DNA of 11,499 bases, taken from NCBI GenBank assembly GCA_030615565.1, contig JAUWZC010000054.1, positions 1 to 11,499 on the forward strand, written 5' to 3'. How positions within the stretch are numbered: the first letter of the stretch is position 1; each line of letters opens with the position of its first letter. The stretch is from Desulfobacteraceae bacterium. GTDB taxonomy: Bacteria; Desulfobacterota; DSM-4660; Desulfatiglandales; B25-G16. This document shows, piece after piece, positions 5,964 through 11,499 of the stretch. The position numbers were made by a program, and so were the translations under genes. The notes below the pieces were generated by a model. The model worked only from the letters and a program-made list of their open reading frames with translations, was not told the DNA's origin and did no database searches.

Positions 5964-7507
5964 TTTATCAGCTCTCCGTTATGTACAACCCTATGCTTAT
6001 AATCTAGTTTTCCTGAAATCTCTAAGGTTTCCTCTATCCTGTTTGATATTGGAACTCCTCTGAGATTGAGTGATGTGTTGAGCAGAACATATGTTTCTGT
6101 CCTGTCTCCGAACTTCTTTATAAGATCATAAAAGAAAGGATTGCTTTCTTTTGTCAATGTTTGTGCCCTTGCTGTCCCATCTATGTGTATGCCTCCTATC
6201 ACTTTTTCTCGTGAATGTTTTCTGACATTATACTGGTCCAGCATGAATCTTGAGCTTTTTGGACCGATGTAATATTCACTTATTTTTTCCTCAAGGACAA
6301 CAGGTGCCAATGGCCTGTATTCTTCTCTGCTCTTTATCTTGACACTAAGGGTTTCTTTAATGCTTTTCTTATCTGGCCTTGCAATGAAGGATCTGTTCCC
6401 AAGAGCTCTTGGCCCTATTTCAGCTTTGCCATTGTGCATGAGGATTACATAATCATCCAATAAGTTATCAACAAGCTCATCAAGTGTCGTTTTTAAATAT
6501 TCATAATCTGGATTTCCATATCCAAGATATGGGAGTTTCACCTTAGGCCGCTTTCCAAAAATCTCAACAATCAAGTAAGCAATTGCTCCTAAGGATACCC
6601 CTGTATCATCACAGCAAGAAGGGATGAACATGTTTATGTCTTTTTTTTCATCCCAGACTTTTGTGTTTATCTCCAGATTAAGGCAAGCTCCACCACAAAG
6701 CATGAGGTTCTTGTTTGAATATCTCGCTATGGTGTCGTTTATATCTTTCATCCTGTGCCTTACGAATGACTCCTGTACAGAGGCACATAAGTCACTGGCA
6801 TCCTTGTTTGATGCAGATGCCCGCCCTTTCAAACCAGGAAATTTTTCAGACAGGATTCTGTTCCCTGTTTTATAATCTGTAGTGCATAATGTTGGCAAAA
6901 GATCTTCAAATTTGGAGACATATTCCTCTCTTGGCTTCCCAAATGCTGATAAAGCCATGAATTTACCTTCACACATTGGTCCGTTGTAGATGTATGTGGA
7001 GCATAGGTCATATGGCTTTGCTGTTATGAATCCTTCAGGGTTGGCCTCTTCCTTTCTCAGTTCATTGCCTTTTCCAGTGTATATAGTGACTCTTTCTCCA
7101 AAGTCTCCGCCACCATCACATGTCAGAACGATTGCATTATTCATTCCAGAATAAAAGAAAGCAGCAGCATGTGAAATATGATGGTTGACAATGAATGTCC
7201 TCCTTTTCATTCCAAGGAAACAAATCTCTTTCCAGAAAGGAGGCTTTGCTTTCTTATCTTCCTCTTCCAGCCATGGGTTGCATAGAGTAGTCATTGAGCA
7301 ATATGAAACATCATCTATGCTTTTGTTTAGCAATTCCAGCCCATACTTTATCAGATATTCCATCTCTTCTGAATTACATTTCTTCTTCTTTTCTCTAAAA
7401 ATTCTTTCTGCTTCTAGGACCAGCAAAATCTCATCATCAATTGCAAAAGCAACAGAAGAGTCATGGTAGTTAAAAGATATTGCCAATAGTAGCTTCTTGT
7501 TTGCCAT
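5960..7507 (-). CDS. Carbamoyltransferase of the NodU/CmcH (TobZ-like) family
   Basis: A 515-residue enzyme that would move a carbamoyl group from carbamoyl phosphate, via carbamoyl-AMP, to a hydroxyl, usually on a sugar. The N-terminal Kae1-like domain shows SFNYHDSSVAF (11-21), the metal-site H109-x3-H113 (NHHISHAA) and TCDGGGDFGE (129-138). Further on are LMLCGGACLNLEIN (268-281), the CDDTGVSLGA loop (299-308), the family signature EIGPRALGNRSFIARP (363-378), EEYRPLAPVV (395-404) and VLLNTSLNLRGVPI (474-487). It is somewhat shorter than typical members (~550-600), but all core motifs are present. The start is supported by the N-terminal alignment, yet there is no ribosome binding site and only about 21 bases separate it from an attC site. 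It is the first gene of the operon. Confidence 0.92.
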   Translation of the reverse strand: MANKKLLLAISFNYHDSSVAFAIDDEILLVLEAERIFREKKKKCNSEEMEYLIKYGLELLNKSIDDVSYCSMTTLCNPWLEEEDKKAKPPFWKEICFLGMKRRTFIVNHHISHAAAFFYSGMNNAIVLTCDGGGDFGERVTIYTGKGNELRKEEANPEGFITAKPYDLCSTYIYNGPMCEGKFMALSAFGKPREEYVSKFEDLLPTLCTTDYKTGNRILSEKFPGLKGRASASNKDASDLCASVQESFVRHRMKDINDTIARYSNKNLMLCGGACLNLEINTKVWDEKKDINMFIPSCCDDTGVSLGAIAYLIVEIFGKRPKVKLPYLGYGNPDYEYLKTTLDELVDNLLDDYVILMHNGKAEIGPRALGNRSFIARPDKKSIKETLSVKIKSREEYRPLAPVVLEEKISEYYIGPKSSRFMLDQYNVRKHSREKVIGGIHIDGTARAQTLTKESNPFFYDLIKKFGDRTETYVLLNTSLNLRGVPISNRIEETLEISGKLDYKHRVVHNGELIK

Positions 7508-7528
7508 TTTTAAAAAGTTTCAAAAAAA

Positions 7529-7599
7529 TTATAACGTATTTCTCACCAGCTGGTGTGGAGCGCAGCGGAACACCAGTCAGGTGCAGAAAAAGGTTATGC
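7529..7599 (-). other. attC site A (after cassette 1)
   Basis: Read on the minus strand, the site starts GCATAAC (7599-7593), goes on to CTGCACC, a hairpin whose 7-bp stem is CTGGTGT/ACACCAG around GGAGCGCAGCGGAA, then GGTGAG, six bases, and GTTATAA (7535-7529). The order RYYYAAC - inner arms - GTTRRRY and the imperfect palindrome fit an integron recombination site. The last core departs slightly from GTTRRRY. The carbamoyltransferase operon begins directly beyond it. Confidence 0.75.
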
Positions 7600-7604
7600 C
7601 TTTA

Positions 7605-7952
7605 CTACATATTTTTAATCATGAAAAAGGTCATCACGGCCAATACAATGGTCAGGACCACCAAAACCCAGGTTAGCTTCAGCAGGACACCGCTATAGCG
7701 CTCATTAGACAGTGCGACGCGGGCCATCATAGAAACCATCCTCTTGTTTGCATGTATTATATTTTCTTCCACTGATCGATGAGTTTGATGGACCTCCTCG
7801 TGAACATCACATAGCAATTGTTGAATGGGTTTCTTTAGGTCGCGATTGGTCTCAGCCTCAGCAAGTTCTCGGATGTTCTTCTGTTCCGTAGTAAGTGGTG
7901 CTTGCCCTGGTGGATCGAGGTTGATTCGTTCCCATGAGGTAAAAATTTTCAT
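7605..7952 (-). CDS. Integron cassette 1: small single-pass membrane protein, unknown function
   Basis: A 115-residue protein. The open frame extends further upstream, but the ATG at 7952 is chosen because GGAGG lies six bases before it and because the longer frame would run back through attC site B. Residues 1-85 are soluble and rich in charged residues, with a helical middle (~25-80, many Glu, Lys and His). Residues ~88-111 are a single hydrophobic span (VLLKLTWVLVVLTIVLAVMTFFMI), leaving only a few residues after it, so the protein looks tail-anchored in the inner membrane. The stop TAG lies five bases before the attC core. No family is recognised. Small membrane proteins of unknown role are common in cassettes, and expression would normally depend on the integron promoter upstream (to the right). 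Confidence 0.75.
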   Translation of the reverse strand: MKIFTSWERINLDPPGQAPLTTEQKNIRELAEAETNRDLKKPIQQLLCDVHEEVHQTHRSVEENIIHANKRMVSMMARVALSNERYSGVLLKLTWVLVVLTIVLAVMTFFMIKNM

Positions 7953-7970
7953 AATAGACCTCCATAGCGG

Positions 7971-8037
7971 ATTGAACTTCGATAGGACGAAGCTCACCGC
8001 CGTGCGTTTAGCACGCCCGGTGCAGCGAAAGTTAGGC
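7971..8037 (-). other. attC site B (after cassette 2), distal core decayed
   Basis: On the minus strand GCCTAAC (8037-8031) is followed by GCTGCACCG, a perfect CGTGC/GCACG hairpin with loop TAAAC, and CGGTGAGC. In sites A and D, GTTAT follows six bases after GGTGAG; here that place reads CCTATC, and the nearest GTT-like core is GTTCAAT at 7977-7971. The inner arms are well kept, so this is an attC whose outer crossover core is mutated or displaced. The TAA stop of the HEPN gene lies inside the GCCTAAC core, as is common in cassettes. Confidence 0.7.
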
Positions 8038-8547
8038 CGTCCGCCCTGGAAGGAGGGCAGCCAGCTTATCTCTATCGTGGTATCGCAGGGCCGACGCTGC
8101 TCGGTAGCATTCCTCGGCGTGTTGCACCGCAAGCTTGGCCTCATCGGGCTTAAACAAATCTTGAGCTGACGCAAAATGCTCGGCATCGAAACCGTACTTG
8201 GTTGCTAAGTAGAAGTGACCCCAGAAGTTCATTAGAAGAAGTAGCCTTGGCAAAGGGACTGTGTGGTCCAGGTGTTGGCTCGCCAGTTTCTCAAGAAGCT
8301 GTCTTTCTTGGATTTGTCGCGCAATCGCGGCAAACGCCTTTTTGTCAGGTGCCCATTCATGTGCAGGTGGATGCTTAACATGCAAGAGCGAAAGGACCGA
8401 CTTGACTGAAAGTTCAACGCATTCCTGCGCCGCTTCCATCGCTTCAGAGCATCGATAGAACGACTTCAAATGCTCTTTCGCTGCCTGTAATTGGTTTGAG
8501 GCCTTGTCGATCCAGCCTTCGATAGTTTTGCTCTGAGCGTCAATCAT
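8032..8547 (-). CDS. Integron cassette 2: HEPN-domain protein
   Basis: A 171-residue, largely helical protein. Residues ~12-65 match the HEPN pattern: a helix with WIDKASNQLQAAKEHLKSF, then EAMEAAQECVELSVKSVLSLL, then HPPAHEW, as in the HEPN families found with nucleotidyltransferases and in toxin or RNase modules. The R-x4-6-H nuclease motif of HEPN RNases is not clearly present; RLLLLMNFWGH has nine residues between Arg and His. An RNase role is therefore not supported and a binding role is equally likely. No partner nucleotidyltransferase is adjacent. ATG 8547 has GAAGG ten bases upstream. The stop codon lies within the attC B core, supporting a mobile cassette. Base composition is richer in G+C than the cassette to its right. 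Confidence 0.75.
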   Translation of the reverse strand: MIDAQSKTIEGWIDKASNQLQAAKEHLKSFYRCSEAMEAAQECVELSVKSVLSLLHVKHPPAHEWAPDKKAFAAIARQIQERQLLEKLASQHLDHTVPLPRLLLLMNFWGHFYLATKYGFDAEHFASAQDLFKPDEAKLAVQHAEECYRAASALRYHDRDKLAALLPGRTA

Positions 8548-8594
8548 TGACCGTCAACCTTCGATTCATTTATTGGTCCAATTTGAGATTGGCG

Positions 8595-8658
8595 GCATAA
8601 CGTCGCTAATCAGCCGCGCGGGTTTTTGTGTGCATCCAAGTTGATACTAATGTTATGT
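8595..8658 (-). other. attC site C (after cassette 3)
   Basis: On the minus strand the site runs from ACATAAC (8658-8652) to GTTATGC (8601-8595), 64 bp. The interior contains TATCAACTTGGATGCAC and CGCGCGGCTGATTAGCGAC. The inner arms differ from sites A, B and D, so it belongs to another attC type. The stop of the cassette 3 gene lies seven bases before it, and the HEPN gene starts 48 bases beyond it. Confidence 0.7.
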
Positions 8659-8664
8659 AAATTT

Positions 8665-9654
8665 TTAATGTTTCTTTTTATTCTCATCATATTCTTTAGG
8701 TTTTTTTAAATCCTTTATAAGATTAATAAGTAGAGTATCAGGATTAGCCTGTCTATATGATTGTTTTTGGATATTATTATTTATATCTATCAATATTTTC
8801 TCAATCCGTTTTTCAATGTTGTTATCATCTTTATGATCTATAATCAGATAGTATGTATTTATCCCTCCGTAAAAAAGACCAATAATAGCTAAAATAATAG
8901 CTAATATGGTTAAATTTTTTACTTTCTTACCTATATCGATTTGCTGATAACTAATTTTTTTAACTTGAGCTTCTTCCTCCAATTTTGACAAACCAAAAAT
9001 GAAATCAATTTCACTATTTTTTAACAACTTATAAAGAGTTCTATGCTTTTTTATTAAAAATTCGTAGTTCCTATTTTTCACTCTAATCGGATATTCATGT
9101 TCCTTTGAAAATTCTCTTACATCATTTTTATTGGAAAAATAAATTCTATAATTATCAAATTTGTCTTCATCCTTAGAATGTTCAAAAGCTGAATAAGCTA
9201 AAAGTCGAGACAAATGCTGCAATTTCAAATTTCCTAAAGAGCCTTCCTTTAAAGTCAAATCTTTAAATAATTTCTTCCCAACATCAACAAGGTAATTAAG
9301 AATTTCATATTGGAGTTCATCAACTTTTTCTTTCAGTTTAATGTATTGAATTACAAATTCAATATACTTGTTTAAGTCTATATCTATTGTGTATCTACCA
9401 TCTGGTAATATTTGATCTTTGCTCGGGTAGTAAAATATATTTTCAAGTTCCTTAAACTCTTTCTGAAGTTTATTAATTTAATCTAATCTTTCTTTATACT
9501 TTTTTTTATCATAATCCTGTGGCCTTAAGATATGTGTTTCGAATAGATTTTTTAAGCTACTTAGAAAGTATATAGATTCTCTTGTCTCCTCTGTTGCTTT
9601 TTGAAAATCTTGGGGGAGATTAATATCAATTCTATTTTCTACAAGTTCCTTCAT
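8665..9654 (-). pseudogene. Integron cassette 3: coiled-coil/membrane protein gene broken by an in-frame TAA
   Basis: A single frame runs from ATG 9654 to TAA 8665-8667 (329 residues), interrupted only by TAA at 9478-9480. The first part (58 residues, MKELVENRIDINLPQDF to YKERLD) and the rest (INKLQKEFKELENIF onward) read as one protein. The break falls within a Lys/Glu-rich predicted coiled coil, where a Lys, Glu or Gln codon would need one base change. The rest is helical and charged, with one membrane span at ~residues 246-272 (NLTILAIILAIIGLFYGG) and a charged tail. A TTG at 9258 could start a shorter 197-residue product but has no clear ribosome site. No family is recognised. The very A+T-rich composition contrasts with cassettes 1 and 2, a sign of separate origin. 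Confidence 0.65.
9478..9480 (-). other. In-frame TAA inside the cassette 3 gene
   Basis: The peptide context is KKKYKERLD-stop-INKLQKEFKELENI, continuous helical sequence on both sides in one frame. The upstream piece has its own ATG at 9654 with AGGAC nine bases before it. Confidence 0.75.
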
Positions 9655-9738
9655 ATATATGTCCTAATTACCTAAATTAATAATTCTGATAATTTTATTT
9701 CTTCAGTATAGATAGAGTTACCTTTATTTTTTCTTCAC

Positions 9739-9803
9739 ACATAACGAAAAGCTCACCGGCGGGGATGGAGCGCCAGCGGAATTCCCGTCCGCGTGCAGCT
9801 CCA
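9739..9803 (-). other. attC site D, truncated at its right side by the IS110-family element
   Basis: On the minus strand the left arm is missing. The visible part runs from GCTGCACGCGGACGGG through a hairpin closing GGAGCGCCAGCGGAA to CCGGTGAGCTTTTC and GTTATGT (9745-9739). The inner arms match sites A and B, and the loop is nearly identical to that of site A. The expected RYYYAAC core just past GTGCAGC (9793-9799) is absent; sequence unlike any attC begins there and leads into the IS110-family transposase gene. Confidence 0.7.
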
Positions 9804-9835
9804 TGATACTATTTAAGGCCTCCCCCTAAAGTATG

Positions 9836-9864
9836 TTAATATGGTTCAACCTATAAACCATTAA
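9836..9864 (+). other. Stem-loop in the IS leader, upstream of the transposase
   Basis: TTAATATGGTT (9836-9846) and AACCATTAA (9856-9864) form an imperfect stem, with one unpaired T, around CAACCTATA. It ends ten bases before the ribosome binding site AAGGAGG (9874-9880). Such a structure could limit transposase expression from read-through transcripts; this role is inferred. Confidence 0.4.
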
Positions 9865-9886
9865 CACAAAACAAAGGAGGAAGCCC

Positions 9887-10930
9887 ATGAGATTTTACAC
9901 CAAACAACACAAATTTTATTGCGGAATCGACCTTCATGCCAGAAAAATGTATGTCTGTGTCCTCGACAGCGCAGGAGAAATTGTGCTTCACCGAAACATA
10001 AACACCGAAAGGGAAATCTTTCTCGCAGTAATTGAGCCTTTCAGGGAAGATGTCGTCGTAGCAGTTGAATGCATGTTCACATGGTATTGGATCGCGGATC
10101 TGTGTGTTAAAGAGAATATCCCTTTTGTTCTCGGTCACGCATTATACATGAAAGCCATACATGGTGGCAAAGCTAAAAATGATAAAATCGATTCCAATAA
10201 AATAGCAGTCTTATTAAGAGGCGGAATGATACCTCAATCATATGTATATCCTCAAAAGATGAGAGCTACACGGGATCTCCTGAGAAGGCGTAACCATCTA
10301 ATGCGTAAACGGGCGGAACTATATTCACATATCCAGAACACCAGGAGCCAGTACAATCTCGATGAGCCTATCGGCAGAATCGCCAAGCCTCAGAACAGAA
10401 AAGGAGTAGTTGAAAGATTCGATGATTCCTCTGTACAAAAAATGATAGCCGTTGATCTTGAAGTTATTTCCGCCTATGACCCTATTATAGCTCAGGTTGA
10501 ACGGGATATTGTTAAAATGGCAAAACATCATGATCCCGTCGCACATGCCTTGCTCAATACTATTCCAGGAATAGGTAAGATCCTGTCCCTGGTAATCCTT
10601 TATGAGATCGAAAATATACACCGGTTTCCAAGTGTCCAGGATTTCGCATCCTACTGCCGCCTGGTTAAATGTTCAAAGGAATCAAATGGAAAAAAGTACG
10701 GCTCAAGCGGTAAAAAAATAGGAAATGCCCATCTCAAATGGGCTTTCTCTGAAGCGGCAGTTCTTTTCCTAAAAGGTAACGACTATGGGAAAAGATACCT
10801 GGACAGACTTACCAATAAACACGGTAAAGGAAAAGCACTTTCAATCCTGGCTCATAAACTGGGACGTGCTGTATATTTTATGCTAAAGAACAAGAAGCCC
10901 TTTGATCAGAATAAGTTCCTGGGGCTTTAG
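9887..10930 (+). CDS. IS110/IS1111-family transposase (DEDD plus IS116/IS110/IS902 domain)
   Basis: A complete 347-residue transposase. The N-terminal RuvC-like domain has the DEDD residues D15 (YCGIDLHARK), E61 (VVVAVECMFTW), and D99 and D102 (KNDKIDSNKIA). Residues ~125-215 are a charged helical linker. The C-terminal IS116/IS110/IS902 domain includes LLNTIPGIGKILSLVIL (222-238), SYCRLVKCSKES (255-266) and GSSGKKIGNAHLKWAFSEAA (272-291), with candidate catalytic Ser273/Ser274. The family uses a bridge RNA to pair donor and target DNA. AAGGAGG six bases before ATG 9887 fixes the start. The gene is on the strand opposite to the cassettes. It appears intact and may be active. Confidence 0.94.
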   Translation: MRFYTKQHKFYCGIDLHARKMYVCVLDSAGEIVLHRNINTEREIFLAVIEPFREDVVVAVECMFTWYWIADLCVKENIPFVLGHALYMKAIHGGKAKNDKIDSNKIAVLLRGGMIPQSYVYPQKMRATRDLLRRRNHLMRKRAELYSHIQNTRSQYNLDEPIGRIAKPQNRKGVVERFDDSSVQKMIAVDLEVISAYDPIIAQVERDIVKMAKHHDPVAHALLNTIPGIGKILSLVILYEIENIHRFPSVQDFASYCRLVKCSKESNGKKYGSSGKKIGNAHLKWAFSEAAVLFLKGNDYGKRYLDRLTNKHGKGKALSILAHKLGRAVYFMLKNKKPFDQNKFLGL

Positions 10931-10958
10931 ATCTGGAGGGGACGGATCAGCCTGACGC

Positions 10959-11453
10959 CTAACTGGAACCATAAGGGAAATAAACACGCATTCGCATCCA
11001 GGCGGGGTCAAGATAACCCATGTATTTATAAATACTCAGCGGATGATGTGATAGCGATAACTCCCGGTAACCACTTGGCTTGATTAGCGATCCGTCTCGC
11101 TCCTTATAATATTTTCGACGTACCTTTTGGATAGTAGGCAGGTCCTGCTCCTCACCCGAACCTGTAGCTAACTGGGAATAGGTTACTATATCCCGTCGTT
11201 TGATTAGGACGGCATGAGGGTACGGCATAGTTTCTAGGTCGCGATCATATTTAATTGATTGCAGCTGTCTGTAATCTATTCGTTGCAGTAAAAACTTTTT
11301 ATGCAACCATTGGATTACAAAAAGACGGTTGAACCTCGATAAGTGTTTGGTGCAGGGTCTTTTTAGCCAGATATTGAAATCAAGTTGGGGCCGTTGCCTG
11401 CAGGCCAGAAGCGTTCGTTGCTTGTTGTGCGAAAAAAAAGAACACTTTTTCGT
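10959..11453 (-). CDS. Unidentified open frame, possibly a gene remnant
   Basis: The minus strand is open from 11453 (after TAG at 11456-11454) to TAG at 10961-10959, about 164 codons. It contains no ATG or GTG start in its first third; the first usable start is TTG at 11306 (115 residues) without a ribosome site, and an ATG occurs only further in (TMPYPHAV). The peptide is basic and rich in Arg, Tyr and Pro (RRDIVTYSQLATGSGEEQDLP; GYRELSLSHHPLSIYKYMG). I recognise no family. It could be the 3' part of a decayed gene flanking the IS, or a chance frame over non-coding IS sequence. Confidence 0.25.
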   Translation of the reverse strand, partial: TKKCSFFSHNKQRTLLACRQRPQLDFNIWLKRPCTKHLSRFNRLFVIQWLHKKFLLQRIDYRQLQSIKYDRDLETMPYPHAVLIKRRDIVTYSQLATGSGEEQDLPTIQKVRRKYYKERDGSLIKPSGYRELSLSHHPLSIYKYMGYLDPAWMRMRVYFPYGSS

Positions 11454-11499
11454 CTATGGTGGAGTATTACCTCTTGACATCGGAGGCCTTATAAGTGTT
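11307..11499. other. Right edge of window: no gene recognised
   Basis: Apart from the overlap with the unidentified minus-strand frame, nothing here is assignable. A CGAAAAA...TTTTTCG inverted repeat is present at 11430-11452. TTGACA occurs at 11474-11479, but the following TATAAG is only ten bases away, too close for a standard promoter. Confidence 0.3.

Larger units (their letters stand above)
9801..10950 (+). mobile_element. IS110/IS1111-family insertion sequence (ends approximate)
   Basis: The left end is placed where attC D stops matching its relatives, about 9801. The right end is not resolved. Elements of this family lack long terminal repeats, which fits the absence of a clear inverted repeat; only a weak CTAAAG match is seen on the two sides (9827-9832, and inverted at 10925-10930). 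The leader before the transposase is short (~85 bp), arguing against the IS110 type with a long left end carrying a bridge RNA. If this is an IS1111-type element, the guide RNA would lie to the right of 10930. Confidence 0.6.

Noticed and set aside
7825..8169. Plus-strand 114-codon frame across cassettes 1 and 2
   Set aside because: It runs across attC site B and antisense to two supported genes, with no family resemblance.
7953..8186. Upstream extension of the cassette 1 gene to a start at 8186
   Set aside because: The extension passes through attC B and overlaps the HEPN gene; the ATG at 7952 has a strong GGAGG at proper spacing.
10957..10963. GCCTAAC as the core of a fifth attC site to the right of the IS
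   Set aside because: No GCTCACC or GGTGAGC-type inner arm follows at the right distance on either side, and the bases lie at the end of an open frame; a 7-base match is likely by chance.
11474..11491. TTGACA...TATAAG as a promoter
   Set aside because: The spacer is only ten bases, far from the usual 16-18.
1..11499. CRISPR array, tRNA or rRNA genes
   Set aside because: No regularly spaced direct repeats, no tRNA cloverleaf signature and no rRNA-like stretch were noticed; the repeats seen are inverted hairpins and attC sites.

Overview
The window reads as an accessory, mobile-element-rich stretch of a bacterial chromosome, probably from an uncultured lineage. No housekeeping gene is present, so a taxon cannot be named. 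Pieces of clearly different base composition and origin lie side by side: tyrosine recombinases, a degraded group II intron, an AT-rich sugar-modification operon, integron gene cassettes of three different compositions, and an IS110-family insertion sequence.

Layout. Positions 3-1573 (+) hold two overlapping tyrosine recombinases, the first cut by the window edge; this resembles a recombinase-in-trio arrangement. Positions 1620-1828 are a 209-bp element with 31-bp terminal inverted repeats and no gene (MITE-like). Positions ~1840-2446 look like a group II intron that has lost nearly all of its reverse transcriptase and is peppered with short TCCCG...CGGGA hairpins. Positions 2461-7507 (-) are a tight operon read right to left: a NodU/CmcH-type carbamoyltransferase, a GT-B glycosyltransferase, a polysaccharide pyruvyl transferase-like gene and a MurF-like ATP-dependent ligase. 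Successive genes overlap by 4, 14 and 11 bp. The likely logic is assembly and decoration (carbamoylation, glycosylation, possible pyruvylation or a related group transfer, amide ligation) of a surface glycan or a secreted sugar-peptide compound, but the product cannot be read from the sequence.

Positions 7529-9800 are an array of integron gene cassettes, also on the minus strand: a small membrane protein, a HEPN-domain protein and a larger coiled-coil/membrane protein, each followed by an attC site. The integrase and attI would be expected to the right and are not seen. The rightmost attC is cut off at the point where an IS110/IS1111-type element (transposase 9887-10930) begins, fitting known attC-targeting members of that family. 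To its right only an unidentified open frame is seen.

A recurring oddity is in-frame stops inside otherwise continuous reading frames: a TGA in the pyruvyl transferase gene (4499-4501), a TAA in the third cassette gene (9478-9480), and a TAA at the end of the MurF-like gene (2548-2550) after which the frame goes on as plausible protein for 28 residues. TGA and TAA are ordinary stops elsewhere here, so decay is the simplest explanation; sequence error and recoding are alternatives. No wholly new system is proven. The best candidates are the four-gene carbamoyl/glycosyl/pyruvyl/Mur-ligase operon abutting an attC site, and the attC-IS110 junction.
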